Source: an uncultured Muribaculaceae bacterium (GTDB taxonomy: Bacteria; Bacteroidota; Bacteroidia; Bacteroidales; Muribaculaceae). Taken from it: a stretch of DNA of 64,000 bases. Where the stretch lies: positions 62,001 to 126,000 of the forward strand of contig CANRCT010000002.1 in NCBI GenBank assembly GCA_947629175.1, given 5' to 3'. The notes beneath the pieces are model-generated. The model was not told the origin of the DNA. It did no database searches and was given only the letters and a program-made list of their open reading frames with translations. Position numbers and translations under genes: made by a program. Within the stretch, counting starts at the first letter, position 1, and each line of letters begins with the position of its first letter. This document shows positions 46,201-57,148 of this stretch, in pieces.

Positions 46201-46591
46201 GGATCCTCTGGTGATCTACAAGGTAGAATCGTTCCACCTGTTTGAAAGCATGCTCAACAGCCTCAACGTGAAGGTGATCGCCGCTCTCATGCGCGGCCAG
46301 CTCTACATACAGCAGCGTCCGGCGGCGCAGCAGCCCGAGGGACAGCCGGCCCAGGCTCCGCAGCCTGAAGTGAAGCGAGCCATGCCGGAGACGCACCGTC
46401 AGGCCAACAACTATCACGAGAGCCGCGGCGGACTGCCCGGAGAAGCCGAACAGCGGGCAGCTGCTTCGGCCCAGCAGGGCGAACAGCAGCGGCCGATGCC
46501 TGTCAAGGCCGGCCCGAAGATCGGACGCAACGACCCGTGCCCCTGCGGCAGCGGCAAGAAATACAAGAACTGCCACGGCCGAGGCCTCTGA
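43241..46591 (+). CDS. secA: Preprotein translocase ATPase SecA
   Basis: 1116 residues, longer than E. coli SecA (901), as in other Bacteroidetes, because of inserts (about 50-130 and 340-470). Walker A MATGEGKT (191-198), DEVDSVLID, motif [14 protein letters not shown], and a C-terminal zinc-binding SEC-C tail ([16 protein letters not shown]). Drives proteins through SecYEG. A Gln/Pro-rich linker ([17 protein letters not shown]) precedes the tail. Only a TonB-like spacer of 47 bases separates it from the coiled-coil gene, with no obvious terminator. Confidence 0.97.
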   Translation: MSFNSFLSKIFGNKSQRDLKEIQPVINKIKACGEKLKSLDNDALRQTVSDVRADIKKAIEPDETAIASLKTEIESLPFDKRQPLWDDIDRHEKNILDTIEEKLNEHLPVVFAAMRETAARFAANPTVEVTATQMDRDLAAAGKDFVSIEGDKAIWKNHWVAGGNEITWDMVHYDVQLIGGVVLHQGKIAEMATGEGKTLVATLPVFLRSLSGRGVHVVTVNDYLSKRDSEWMGPLYMFHGSSVDCIDKHQPNSTGRRDAYNCDITFGTNNEFGFDYLRDNMALSPADLVQRKHYYAIVDEVDSVLIDDARTPLIISGPVAKGDDQMFNEYRPNVEKVVAAQRKLVTQMLTEAKTKLASDDKEVRKAGALELFRSFKGLPKNGALIKFLSQEGMKNILLETEGYYLQDNSREMPKATEPLYFVIDEKNRSVELTDKGIDMLTGTSSDPQFFVLPDIAAQLSEAENIADPAERQQKKDELMQNYAVKAERVHTVTQLLKAYTLFEKDVEYVIDDNKIKIVDEQTGRIMEGRRYSDGLHQAIEAKEGVKVEAATQTFATITLQNYFRMYHKLAGMTGTAETEAGELWDIYKLDVVTIPTNRPVARIDMNDRVYKTKKEKYAAVIDEIVKLREAGRPVLVGTTSVEISELLKRMLDMRHIPCQVLNAKLHQKEADIVAQAGKTGTVTIATNMAGRGTDIKLPDEVKAAGGLAIIGTERHESRRVDRQLRGRSGRQGDPGSSVFYVSFEDTLMRLFATDHVTKVLDRLGLKEGEMIESGMVTRAIEKAQKRVEENNFGIRKRLLEYDDVMNKQRTYIYSRRHHALLGERIGIDIANMFYDYIENLISTYDSPASFGDLSLELFKTLTIEAPFTEEVYRNLSKEEAIDRVHQAAIEAFDRKNDRIREVAMPVIKDCVENRGMNSMILVPITDGKRIFSLPVNIIDAYNSDGRAIVKEWHKAIMLVSIDELWKEHLRELDQLKQSVQNVSYEQKDPLVIYKVESFHLFESMLNSLNVKVIAALMRGQLYIQQRPAAQQPEGQPAQAPQPEVKRAMPETHRQANNYHESRGGLPGEAEQRAAASAQQGEQQRPMPVKAGPKIGRNDPCPCGSGKKYKNCHGRGL

Positions 46592-46638
46592 CAATCAATG
46601 ACCGCAAACAAGCAACAATAATATTTCCATAACACGAT

Positions 46639-47556
46639 ATGAACTCACTCAGCAACAAGCCCAAGCTCCTATGGCTCGCCATAGGGCTTGTGGCCCTTCT
46701 GGTGATAGCTGTGGTGGTCAGCCTGTTTCAGGTGACATCGCTTAAGCTTGAAGTCAACCAGCAGAAAGCAGAAAACGAGCAGCTGCAGCTCACAAACGAG
46801 CAGTTGCAGCTGGCAAACGAGTACGAAGCGATCAACTCACAGTTCGCCCAGTATGAGAATCAGGCCACGCAGATGGCCGGAGACACCATTCTGGCCAAAT
46901 ATACGGCAGCAAAAAACAAAGTGGAACAGCTGCTCCAGGAGCTTAATTCAGAGAAGGTCAAGAGCCAGAAACGGATCTCGCAGCTGCAGAACGAGATCTC
47001 GACCCTGCGCGGTCTGCTGCGCCACTACATAGCCCAGGTGGATTCGCTCGGCAAAGAAAATGCCGGTCTGCGCGCAGAGAATGAAGAGATACGCAATGAG
47101 AACCGTACGCTTTCCAACCGCGTGCAGGAGGTCTCGCGCAAAAACGAGACTCTCAGCGAACGCATGACTCTCGCAGAGAAACTCAACGTCACCGGAGTGT
47201 CTCTCACTCCGCTCAAAAAGAACGGCAAGCAGGAAAAAAAGATCACCAAGGCAAAACAGCTGATGGTGACATTCACCATACCGCAGAACAATTCCACTCC
47301 GGTGGGACAGAAAACGATCTATCTCCGCATCACTTCGCCCGAGGGAACTCTTCTGGGTAACGCAGGTACATTTGACTTCGAAGGATCCAATGTGGCCTGC
47401 ACGGCGAAGAAACAGATCGAATATGCCGGAGAGGAGATACCGGGAGTCACCATCTACTGGGACATCAATACAGCCCTTTCTGCCGGGGAATACACTGTGG
47501 AACTTTTTGCCGACAATTACCGACTGGCATCACGCCGGTTCACTTTCAGCAAATGA
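46639..47556 (+). CDS. Membrane-anchored coiled-coil protein
   Basis: 305 residues. One membrane helix (about 11-32), a long coiled coil (about 34-180, Gln/Glu/Asn/Leu-rich, with a QLQLTNEQLQLANE near-repeat) and a C-terminal beta-rich domain (about 195-305, VTFTIPQNNSTPVGQKTIYL to YRLASRRFTFSK). It is likely periplasmic and elongated. I do not recognise the family by name. It overlaps mgtC by 4 bases. Confidence 0.8.
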   Translation: MNSLSNKPKLLWLAIGLVALLVIAVVVSLFQVTSLKLEVNQQKAENEQLQLTNEQLQLANEYEAINSQFAQYENQATQMAGDTILAKYTAAKNKVEQLLQELNSEKVKSQKRISQLQNEISTLRGLLRHYIAQVDSLGKENAGLRAENEEIRNENRTLSNRVQEVSRKNETLSERMTLAEKLNVTGVSLTPLKKNGKQEKKITKAKQLMVTFTIPQNNSTPVGQKTIYLRITSPEGTLLGNAGTFDFEGSNVACTAKKQIEYAGEEIPGVTIYWDINTALSAGEYTVELFADNYRLASRRFTFSK

Positions 47557-48278
47557 CCGGCCTGCTGCAACAGTTCTACGATGCGATAAATACCGTCGAA
47601 GTCACAGCGACGTCGGCTGTATTCAAGCTTTGTGTCAGCCTTCTGCTGGGAAGCTGCGTCGGGATGGAGCGCAAGCGTAAGGGACAGATAGCCGGCATAC
47701 GCACGTTCGCCCTTATATCTATGGGGGCTACTCTGGCCATGCTTCTGTCGATCTATGTGCCGCAGATTTATACCGGCCTGAAGAACGGCGACCCCGGACG
47801 TATCGCCGCCCAGGTGATCACCGGCATAGGTTTTCTCGGCGCCGGCGCCATAATACAGATGAAGGGATCGGTGCGCGGACTGACCACCGCTGCAGGCATA
47901 TGGATGGTGGCTACGATAGGCATGGCAGTCGGCGTGGGAATGTATCTTGTATCGGTCGTGGCCACCGGCCTGATGCTTGTCATTCTCGTGCTGCTCGAAC
48001 AGCTTGAGCACCGCATCCACGTAGGCTGGGAGACCCGGATAATACGTATCCGGATAGGAGATATCGTAAAAGATATCGACGCCTACCGCCATTGTCTCTC
48101 GGAGTTCAACATCAATCTTACCAATGTGTTTGTGGAGTATGATTTTGAAGCTCCGTGCACTCGGCTCAATCTTGTGGTGCTGGCCAAAAACACTACCGAC
48201 TTCGTCAAAGTGTTCGGGCATCTTCGTCAGCTTCATCCTACCCAGGGCATATCGCTCGCCAATCAAGTGACAATATGA
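47553..48278 (+). CDS. MgtC/SapB family membrane protein
   Basis: 241 residues. N-terminal MgtC domain with four or five membrane helices (about 18-145) and motifs SCVGMERKRKGQIAGIRTFALIS and GFLGAGAIIQMKG. A C-terminal ACT-like cytosolic domain (about 150-241) follows. MgtC proteins affect magnesium and pH adaptation. Overlaps the previous gene by 4 bases and the next by 4 bases (ATGA). Confidence 0.9.
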   Translation: MTGLLQQFYDAINTVEVTATSAVFKLCVSLLLGSCVGMERKRKGQIAGIRTFALISMGATLAMLLSIYVPQIYTGLKNGDPGRIAAQVITGIGFLGAGAIIQMKGSVRGLTTAAGIWMVATIGMAVGVGMYLVSVVATGLMLVILVLLEQLEHRIHVGWETRIIRIRIGDIVKDIDAYRHCLSEFNINLTNVFVEYDFEAPCTRLNLVVLAKNTTDFVKVFGHLRQLHPTQGISLANQVTI

Positions 48279-50515
48279 TTTTAGCCACCGTAGCCTCCGA
48301 AGCACTCCCTATCGAAAGCCTGACCCGCGATCTGGCTTTCATCCTTATACTCGGCGCCGTGGTGACGGTGCTGTTCAAATGGATGAAACAGCCGGTGGTG
48401 CTCGGCTATATCGTGGCGGGCTTTCTGGCCAGCCCGCATTTCGAGTATCTGCCGTCGGTGACCACCGACAGCAATATCGAGTTCTGGGCTCAGATTGGCA
48501 TTGTCGTGCTTCTGTTTTCATTGGGAATTGAGTTCAGTTTCAAGAAGCTTGTAAATGCCGGAGGCTCGGCGGTAGTAACTGCGCTGATCATCGTGATAGG
48601 CATGATGTGCGGCGGATTCATAGTCGGGCATGTACTTGGATTCTCGGCCATCAACTGCCTGTTTCTTGGCGGCATGCTGTCCATGTCGTCGACCACCATA
48701 ATCATAAAGGCGTTCAACGATCTCGGTCTGCAACACAAGAAATTCGCCGCGCTGGTGTTTGCCGTCCTTATCGTAGAGGATCTGTTCGCCGTAGTGATGA
48801 TGGTTCTTCTGTCGTCAATAGCAGTCAACTCTACCGTAAAGGGCGGAGAGATGCTCTTCAGCGTGATGAAGCTGGTGTTTTTCCTGATCATGTGGTTCGC
48901 CACCGGAGTGTTCGTGCTGCCGTCGCTTCTAAATCTGATCCGGCGCTATCTCAATTCGGAAACCCTGCTGATCGTGTCGATGGGGCTCTGCCTCGGCATG
49001 GCCGTATTCTCGGTCTACTGCGGCTTCTCGCTGGCTTTAGGCGCTTTCGTCATGGGGTCAATTCTTGCCGGAACAAGCTTTGCCGAACGTATCGAGCGGG
49101 TGGTGTCACCGGTAAAGGATCTGTTCGGCTCGGTATTCTTTATTTCTGTAGGCATGATGGTCGACCCGCATATAATAGCCCAGTACTGGGCGCCGATACT
49201 TGTGCTTTCGGGAGTGGTCATCGTAGGAATGATACTCTTTGGCACTTTCGGAATGCTTGTCACGGGTCAGAATCTCAAGGTGGCCATCGAGGCCGGGTTC
49301 TCACTGACACAGATCGGTGAATTCGCCTTCATCATCGCCACTCTCGGCATGAGTCTCGGAGTGCTGGATCCGACGATCTATCCTATTGTTGTGGCAGTGT
49401 CGGTACTGACAACGTTCACCACACCTTACTTCATACGCATGGCCGATCCGGTCTATGACATCATCCGCCGTCTGCTTCCACGCCGACTTCACTTCCTTAT
49501 CGACCGGTATACGGAGAGCGCGGCTGCCGAGAGCGAGACCGGGCGCCTGTGGCGCACCGTCATACAGCGATATCTGTGGAGAGTGATGCTCTACTCTGCC
49601 GTGCTCGTGGCCATGGCGCTCATTTCACAGAAATGGCTGCTGCCATGGCTTACCGGGCTGAGCGACGCCTGGGGGCGACTGCTATGCGCACTGCTGACGC
49701 TCGCCGCTATGACGCCATTCCTGATCGCGCTATCGTTTCCGGCCTCGAAACGCACCGAACGTCAGCGTCTCATAGAGGCCAACGCACGCTTCGACGTGCC
49801 GCTGGTAGTGATGACTTTCTTCAGGCTGCTCATCGGGCTTGCCATCATCATCTACACGCTGTCGGTGACATTCTCCGTAGCAGTGGGATTCATCTTCGGG
49901 ATATTCATATTCATACTGCTGGTGTTCGGCTTCTCGCGCAACGTGCGCCGACGCATGCGCGGCATAGAGTCGCGTTTCATCGACAATCTCAACGAGCGCG
50001 AACTTCGCCGCAGCGGGCGCCGCAACAATGTCGTGGGAAACCTTCACATGGCCTACATGACCGTAGGGTACGACTGTCCGTTTGTAGGCGAAAGGCTTCA
50101 GGATTCGGATCTCCGTCGCAAATACGGAGTCAACATAGCGAGCATCCAGCGTGGCGCTCAGCTTATCCCGGTTCCGTCGGGTGACACGCGTATTTTCCCG
50201 GGCGATGTGCTCGGCGTGATAGCCACCGACGAAGAGATTCAGACACTCCTCCCGACAGTGGAAGCCTCCGACAGCAACGAGGCCGCGGCGACGTCGGCCT
50301 ACGATTTCAAGCTGACCACGGTGCAGCTGACGGAATCGTCGCCACTCGCCGGCAAGACTGTCGGCGAAGCCCGCCTCAGCAAGGACTATTCGACCCTCCT
50401 CGTGACTATAGACCGTAATGGAGAATTCATCACTCCGGTGGCTTCCACTACGTTCGCCCCTCACGACGTCATCTGGGTAGTGGCGCCTAAAAAACAGCTC
50501 GCACGCCTCAAATGA
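48275..50515 (+). CDS. CPA2-family cation/proton antiporter with two TrkA-C domains
   Basis: 746 residues from the ATG at 48275 (an earlier ATG is inside mgtC). Thirteen or so membrane helices (about 18-400, plus further helices at about 440-620), with the KefB-like LFSLGIEFSF and GGMLSMSSTT motifs and the LTQIGEFAFI motif. The C-terminal cytosolic part has two TrkA-C-type domains (about 612-680 and 690-746), but no NAD-binding RCK-N domain. It should exchange Na+ or K+ for H+. It is coupled with mgtC by a 4-base overlap. Confidence 0.88.
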   Translation: MILATVASEALPIESLTRDLAFILILGAVVTVLFKWMKQPVVLGYIVAGFLASPHFEYLPSVTTDSNIEFWAQIGIVVLLFSLGIEFSFKKLVNAGGSAVVTALIIVIGMMCGGFIVGHVLGFSAINCLFLGGMLSMSSTTIIIKAFNDLGLQHKKFAALVFAVLIVEDLFAVVMMVLLSSIAVNSTVKGGEMLFSVMKLVFFLIMWFATGVFVLPSLLNLIRRYLNSETLLIVSMGLCLGMAVFSVYCGFSLALGAFVMGSILAGTSFAERIERVVSPVKDLFGSVFFISVGMMVDPHIIAQYWAPILVLSGVVIVGMILFGTFGMLVTGQNLKVAIEAGFSLTQIGEFAFIIATLGMSLGVLDPTIYPIVVAVSVLTTFTTPYFIRMADPVYDIIRRLLPRRLHFLIDRYTESAAAESETGRLWRTVIQRYLWRVMLYSAVLVAMALISQKWLLPWLTGLSDAWGRLLCALLTLAAMTPFLIALSFPASKRTERQRLIEANARFDVPLVVMTFFRLLIGLAIIIYTLSVTFSVAVGFIFGIFIFILLVFGFSRNVRRRMRGIESRFIDNLNERELRRSGRRNNVVGNLHMAYMTVGYDCPFVGERLQDSDLRRKYGVNIASIQRGAQLIPVPSGDTRIFPGDVLGVIATDEEIQTLLPTVEASDSNEAAATSAYDFKLTTVQLTESSPLAGKTVGEARLSKDYSTLLVTIDRNGEFITPVASTTFAPHDVIWVVAPKKQLARLK

Positions 50516-50570
50516 TACGTGCGGACCAAAAACGTTACACTCTCAGAGATGCCTTAACGGAAAAATTAAG

Positions 50571-50578
50571 TAATTTTG
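50571..50578 (+). promoter_or_regulatory. -7 box of guaA
   Basis: TAATTTTG followed by CA, 42 bases before the ATG. No clear -33 box. Confidence 0.5.
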
Positions 50579-50620
50579 CAAACAAAGACCAAAGCGACAA
50601 CTCTTTTACAATAATCCCCT

Positions 50621-52144
50621 ATGCAGGAAAAGATCATTATCCTCGATTTCGGATCGCAGACCACGCAGCTTATCGGCCGGCGTGTACGCGAGCTGAACAC
50701 CTACTGCGAGATTGTGCCCTACAACAAGTTCCCCCACGGCGACAAATCGGTAATCGGCGTAATCCTCTCCGGGTCACCGTTCTCCGTATATGACGAGAAA
50801 GCTTTCCGCACTGATCTGTCGGAAATCTGGGGACGTCTGCCTATCCTCGGCATATGCTACGGAGCGCAGTTCATCGCCTATACCCACGGCGGCAAGGTAG
50901 AGCCGGCCGGCAGCCGTGAATATGGCCGTGCACGTCTTGAATACGTCGACGAGGCCGACCCGCTGCTCCGCGACATACGTCCGGGAAGCCAGGTATGGAT
51001 GAGCCACGGCGATACCATCACCAGCATTTCCGACAGCTTCGAGATCATAGCGTCAACGGCCGACGTGCCCGTGGCCGCCTACCGCTCCAGAGAGGAGAAG
51101 GTATGGGGCGTACAGTTCCATCCCGAGGTTTACCACAGCGAGTGCGGCATGCAGCTGCTGGAGAATTTCGTCAAAGGGATATGCGGATCGAAGTGCGACT
51201 GGAATGCCGCATCGTTTATCGAATCGACCGTGGCTGCGCTGAAGGAGCAGCTCGGCGACGACAAGGTGGTGCTCGGGCTGAGCGGCGGCGTTGACTCCTC
51301 GGTGGCAGCAGTGCTTCTCAACAAGGCCATCGGCAAGAACCTCACATGCATATTCGTCGACCACGGCATGCTTCGCAAAGATGAATTCCGCGACGTGATG
51401 CGCGACTACGAAGGCCTCGGCCTCAACGTGATCGGTGTCGATGCTTCGGCCAAATTCTTCAAGGAGCTCGCCGGAGTGACCGATCCCGAGAAGAAGCGCA
51501 AGATCATAGGCAAAGGATTTATCGACGTATTCGATGAGGAGGCCCACAAGCTTTCCGACGTCAGATGGCTCGGACAGGGCACCATCTATCCCGACTGCAT
51601 AGAATCACTTTCCATCACCGGCACGACCATCAAGAGCCACCACAATGTCGGCGGTCTGCCTGAAAAGATGAACCTCAAGCTATGCGAGCCTCTGCGTCTC
51701 CTGTTCAAGGACGAGGTGAGAGCCGTAGGCCGTCAGCTCGGCATGCCGGAGAGACTGATCAGCCGCCATCCGTTCCCGGGCCCGGGGCTTGCCGTCAGAA
51801 TCCTCGGCGACATAACGCCTGAAAAGGTCGCTGTGCTTCAGGAGGCCGACGCCATCTTCATCCAGGGACTACGCGACCATGGTCTTTACGACTCCGTATG
51901 GCAGGCGGGAGTGATACTGCTCCCCGTGCAGAGCGTTGGAGTGATGGGCGACGAACGCACCTACGAGCGTGCAGTGGCTCTTCGCGCCGTCACCTCCACC
52001 GACGCCATGACCGCCGACTGGGCCCGACTCCCCTACGACTTCCTCGCCGAGGTGTCAAACAAAATCATCAACAAGGTGAAGGGCGTCAACCGCGTCACCT
52101 ACGACATCTCCTCCAAGCCGCCGTCGACGATAGAGTGGGAATGA
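50621..52144 (+). CDS. guaA: GMP synthase (glutamine-hydrolysing)
   Basis: 507 residues. N-terminal class I amidotransferase with Cys79 in GICYGAQ, the later HPEV motif, and an ATP-pyrophosphatase P-loop LSGGVDSS (about 223-230). Amidates XMP to GMP. guaB, which makes XMP, lies 1.8 kb downstream in its own unit. The YccF gene starts one base after the stop. Confidence 0.97.
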   Translation: MQEKIIILDFGSQTTQLIGRRVRELNTYCEIVPYNKFPHGDKSVIGVILSGSPFSVYDEKAFRTDLSEIWGRLPILGICYGAQFIAYTHGGKVEPAGSREYGRARLEYVDEADPLLRDIRPGSQVWMSHGDTITSISDSFEIIASTADVPVAAYRSREEKVWGVQFHPEVYHSECGMQLLENFVKGICGSKCDWNAASFIESTVAALKEQLGDDKVVLGLSGGVDSSVAAVLLNKAIGKNLTCIFVDHGMLRKDEFRDVMRDYEGLGLNVIGVDASAKFFKELAGVTDPEKKRKIIGKGFIDVFDEEAHKLSDVRWLGQGTIYPDCIESLSITGTTIKSHHNVGGLPEKMNLKLCEPLRLLFKDEVRAVGRQLGMPERLISRHPFPGPGLAVRILGDITPEKVAVLQEADAIFIQGLRDHGLYDSVWQAGVILLPVQSVGVMGDERTYERAVALRAVTSTDAMTADWARLPYDFLAEVSNKIINKVKGVNRVTYDISSKPPSTIEWE

Positions 52145-52145
52145 T

Positions 52146-52520
52146 ATGAATCTTATTCTCAATATAATATGGGTGGTGTTCGGCGGACTGATGATAGCCA
52201 TCGAATACGCCATATCAAGCGTGGCGATGATGATCACGATCATCGGCATACCGTTCGGGCTGCAGACCATGAAACTGGCCGTGGTGGCGTTATGGCCGTT
52301 CGGCACGTCCACACGTAGCAGCGGCTGGCCATCGGGCTGTCTGGCCGCGCTGATGAACGTCATCTGGTGGTTTCTGGGAGGCATACCGATCGCTCTCACC
52401 CATCTGGCGTGGGGACTGCTCTTCTGTATAACCATCGTAGGTATACCGTTCGGGCTGCAGCACTTCAAGCTTATGCGTCTGGCTATGTTTCCGTTCGGAA
52501 AAGATGTTACATATGCGTAA
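52146..52520 (+). CDS. YccF-domain inner membrane protein
   Basis: 124 residues with two copies of the YccF motif (IIGIPFGLQTMKL and IVGIPFGLQHFKL), each flanked by hydrophobic helices. Function unknown. It follows guaA by one base and overlaps the next gene by 17 bases. Confidence 0.88.
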   Translation: MNLILNIIWVVFGGLMIAIEYAISSVAMMITIIGIPFGLQTMKLAVVALWPFGTSTRSSGWPSGCLAALMNVIWWFLGGIPIALTHLAWGLLFCITIVGIPFGLQHFKLMRLAMFPFGKDVTYA

Positions 52521-52998
52521 GCGGGTAAAATACAGCGGTTTCTGCTGGCTCATGACAACGCTTGCCCTCGCGCTGACCGGCGCGTCAGCTGCTTATGCCG
52601 TCTGCTCCGACGCCGAGCCATGGGTCAAGTGGGTGATCGGAGTCGGAGTGGCTATGATGGTAACAGCTCCGTTGCTCTATGCCCCCGTAAGCATATCGGT
52701 CGACGCACAGCGCATCTCCATCAGGCGTCCGCTTATGGTCAAGCACATACCGCTGTCGGAAGTAGCTGCCGTAAGAATGTGCCCGCCCACCATGGCCGAG
52801 TCAAAACTATGCGGAAGCAGTGCCTATTTCGGCTACTGGGGATGGTTTTCCCAGACAGATACGGGCCGATACTTCGCTTACTATGGCAAAGCCTCCGATT
52901 GCTTTCTGATCACGATGCGCGACGGACGGAAATATCTGCTCGGATGCGACGACGGCGCGTCGATGGCAGGATTCATTTTCCGGCTCGCCGGAGTCTGA
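52504..52998 (+). CDS. Membrane protein with bacterial PH-like domain
   Basis: 164 residues. Two membrane helices (about 14-36 and 43-63), then a beta-rich domain with ISVDAQRISIRRPLMVKHIPLSEVAAV and ending DGRKYLLGCDDGASMAGFIFRL, which is a PH-like pattern. An alternative start at 52513 is also possible. It overlaps YccF by 17 bases. Confidence 0.72.
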   Translation: MLHMRKRVKYSGFCWLMTTLALALTGASAAYAVCSDAEPWVKWVIGVGVAMMVTAPLLYAPVSISVDAQRISIRRPLMVKHIPLSEVAAVRMCPPTMAESKLCGSSAYFGYWGWFSQTDTGRYFAYYGKASDCFLITMRDGRKYLLGCDDGASMAGFIFRLAGV

Positions 52999-53052
52999 CC
53001 GGCGTGTATCCCCTGCCGATCACCGCACGATCGGCAGCGCCCATAGCATTAA

Positions 53053-53105
53053 AATGAAGCCTCGCCGCTCCCGACAATCACAGTCGGCTCCGGCGAGGCT
53101 TCATT
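53053..53105. terminator. Strong bidirectional terminator
   Basis: Perfect 15-bp stem AATGAAGCCTCGCCG (53053-53067) / CGGCGAGGCTTCATT (53091-53105), with an inner 5-bp CCGAC/GTCGG pairing. The flanks are AT-rich. It lies between converging genes, the PH-like membrane gene and the ECF sigma factor gene. Confidence 0.85.
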
Positions 53106-53150
53106 ATATGACTATAGTAGATTAAGAGAACAATACTTGCGGATGATGGA

Positions 53151-53654
53151 TCAGCGGTAATCGGCAAAACGGATCTGGAGCTGCTGACGCGTATAGAATA
53201 TGCGGCTTTTGACAGTGCCTACAGGCAGATTCATATTCTGTGCGATCTCCTCGTATTTGTAGCCGGCCACATGCATAGAAAACGGCTCGCGGTATTTTTC
53301 CGGAAAACTGTTGATGGCATCGGTGATCTCACGGGCGCCGAACGCTCCTTCGGGAGTGGCGATGCCTGAATCCTGGCTGAGATTAAGATGGTAGAGATCG
53401 TCGGTAGTATCGACCACCGTGGCTGCACGCGCTGCCTTGCGATAGTTGTTGATGAAGATGTTGCGCATGATAGTGAACACCCATCCCTTGAAATTCGAAT
53501 TTTCGGTAAACTTGTCGGCATTGTCAAGCACCTTAAGCATTGTGTCCTGCATAAGGTCGGCTGCATCTTCGCGATTTGACGTGAGCATGTAGGCGAAGTT
53601 GAGCATGTTGGCCTGAAGTGATGTAAGCTTCTGCTTGAAATCAACTGTTGTCAT
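53151..53654 (-). CDS. RNA polymerase sigma factor, ECF family
   Basis: 167 residues from ATG 53654; the longer frame to 53711 runs into the leader. Region 2 (about 12-75, with YMLTSNREDAADLMQDTMLKV and FKGWVFTIMRNIFINNYRK) and region 4 (about 110-160, with EIAQNMNLPVGTVKSRIF). No anti-sigma gene is adjacent, so control is at transcription or by a distant partner. Very similar factors are widespread in Bacteroidales. Confidence 0.92.
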   Translation of the reverse strand: MTTVDFKQKLTSLQANMLNFAYMLTSNREDAADLMQDTMLKVLDNADKFTENSNFKGWVFTIMRNIFINNYRKAARAATVVDTTDDLYHLNLSQDSGIATPEGAFGAREITDAINSFPEKYREPFSMHVAGYKYEEIAQNMNLPVGTVKSRIFYTRQQLQIRFADYR

Positions 53655-53728
53655 GTCGTATCGAATTTTGTAGTTTACTATTGTTTTGCGTTGTGCTGAA
53701 CCCTCTGTCATTGATTGGTTCGACGATG

Positions 53729-53736
53729 CAAAGTTA
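53729..53736 (-). promoter_or_regulatory. -7 box of the ECF sigma gene
   Basis: Minus-strand TAACTTTG followed by C, 75 bases before the start at 53654. The longer ORF start at 53711 would leave only about 10 bases of leader. Confidence 0.55.
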
Positions 53737-53899
53737 CGTCAAATACAGGGCTGACAATAGTTTTAACGTTAAAGCAAGTTAAAATAGTTACAACGGTGTT
53801 ACGCATCAAAACATCTGTCTGAATTTCAGCCCGGCACGATATCCCGGGAAATGTCAAGAAAAATAGGCGCGAGTGGAACACTATCTCGAAAATTCTGCG

Positions 53900-53907
53900 T
53901 AACTTTG
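53900..53907 (+). promoter_or_regulatory. -7 box of guaB
   Basis: TAACTTTG followed by CG, 34 bases before the ATG at 53942. The -33 region is not a good match. Confidence 0.6.
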
Positions 53908-53926
53908 CGTGCAATTAAATCCATAA

Positions 53927-56205
<2,279 letters not shown>

Positions 56206-56251
56206 CCATGGAACGGAATAAACATATATTTAACCTTCAATACATACCATA

Positions 56252-56911
56252 ATGGAAACTACGTTTAGATCTCGTTCAAAAAGAAAGTTACTGCAAGTCA
56301 CTTTCCCTTCTGGGAAAACCATCTGTTACGCTAATGTAACCGACACAATGATAGCCGTGCTCTGTGAGATAGGGTCCGAGAGGTTTCAGGATATCAGCCT
56401 GGAAATGTGCCATCTTCCTTTGTTATCCAAAGAAATCTACCCCAAATATAGGGAATGGATGAAACCGGTGTGTGATGGATGGTATGTCAATGCACAGTCT
56501 AATACAGACCAAAAGTATCTGCAACTCACATCAATCAGTGATTCGCTTGGACTTGGATTAATAATTAGGATAGGCGAGGAACTTGAAACTCAAGAGAACC
56601 CCAACAAAGGCAAAACCACGAGACCGAAAGGTAAATTATTGGTAAAATTCCCTGATGGGACAAGTATCATCAACACTCCGTCCGACTCTTTCATCCAATC
56701 AATCTGTAAGATTGGGATTGACGATGTCATGAAAAGAGGTATTGAGTATGGTGGCAATGATCTGATCAGTCAATTCCAAAAGAGCAACCGACAGATTCAG
56801 ATAAGTGAGCGCCGCTGGATCACTGTACCCAACACTATCAAAGATAAAGTCAAGATACTTAGAGTCATCGCTCTACACATGGGCATCCGATTGGAAATCA
56901 TCGATCAATAA
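56252..56911 (+). CDS. Hypothetical protein with two copies of one domain
   Basis: 219 residues. Two related halves: about 10-105 (KLLQVTFPSGKTICY ... GWYVNAQSNTDQKYLQL ... LGLGLIIRIG) and about 126-218 (KLLVKFPDGTSIINT ... RRWITVPNTIKDKVKIL ... MGIRLEII). Each goes from a beta strand with an FPxG turn to a second strand pair after an aromatic W. Codon use is visibly more A+T-rich than in flanking genes, which suggests acquisition. I recall proteins like this in Bacteroides but no function. It could be linked to the restriction system 2 kb downstream; position only. Confidence 0.65.
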   Translation: METTFRSRSKRKLLQVTFPSGKTICYANVTDTMIAVLCEIGSERFQDISLEMCHLPLLSKEIYPKYREWMKPVCDGWYVNAQSNTDQKYLQLTSISDSLGLGLIIRIGEELETQENPNKGKTTRPKGKLLVKFPDGTSIINTPSDSFIQSICKIGIDDVMKRGIEYGGNDLISQFQKSNRQIQISERRWITVPNTIKDKVKILRVIALHMGIRLEIIDQ

Positions 56912-57015
56912 CCAGCGGCCTCTTCTACGCCATTATTTCTACGCAGTTATAAACACATGGAATTGCAACATCGGTATCGCAAAAAAGATCCATAGGTTGA
57001 GGAGATAATAAAGAG

Positions 57016-57057
57016 ACCGCCTCCGGCGCCGCGCTCTAAAAGCGACTGCCGGAGGCG
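57016..57057. terminator. Bidirectional terminator near gpmI
   Basis: Perfect 11-bp stem CCGCCTCCGGC (57016-57026) / GCCGGAGGCGG (57047-57057), loop of 20 bases with a smaller GC hairpin. AT-rich on the plus-strand side (ATTAATTTTG). It lies between the hypothetical gene and gpmI, which converge on it. Confidence 0.8.
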
Positions 57058-57148
57058 GATTAATTTTGGGATATTTTCGGAATGTCAGCCGATCGGCTGC
57101 CGCGGTCTGCTATGGAAAGCGGGGTTACCGGGACGGCATCCGGAATGG

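Noticed and set aside
48155-48274. N-terminal extension of the antiporter
   Set aside because: It lies within mgtC and reads as a shadow frame. The ATGA junction at 48275 gives the natural start.
53655-53711. N-terminal extension of the ECF sigma factor
   Set aside because: The sequence is not sigma-like. Region 2 starts shortly after ATG 53654, which also leaves a reasonable leader.
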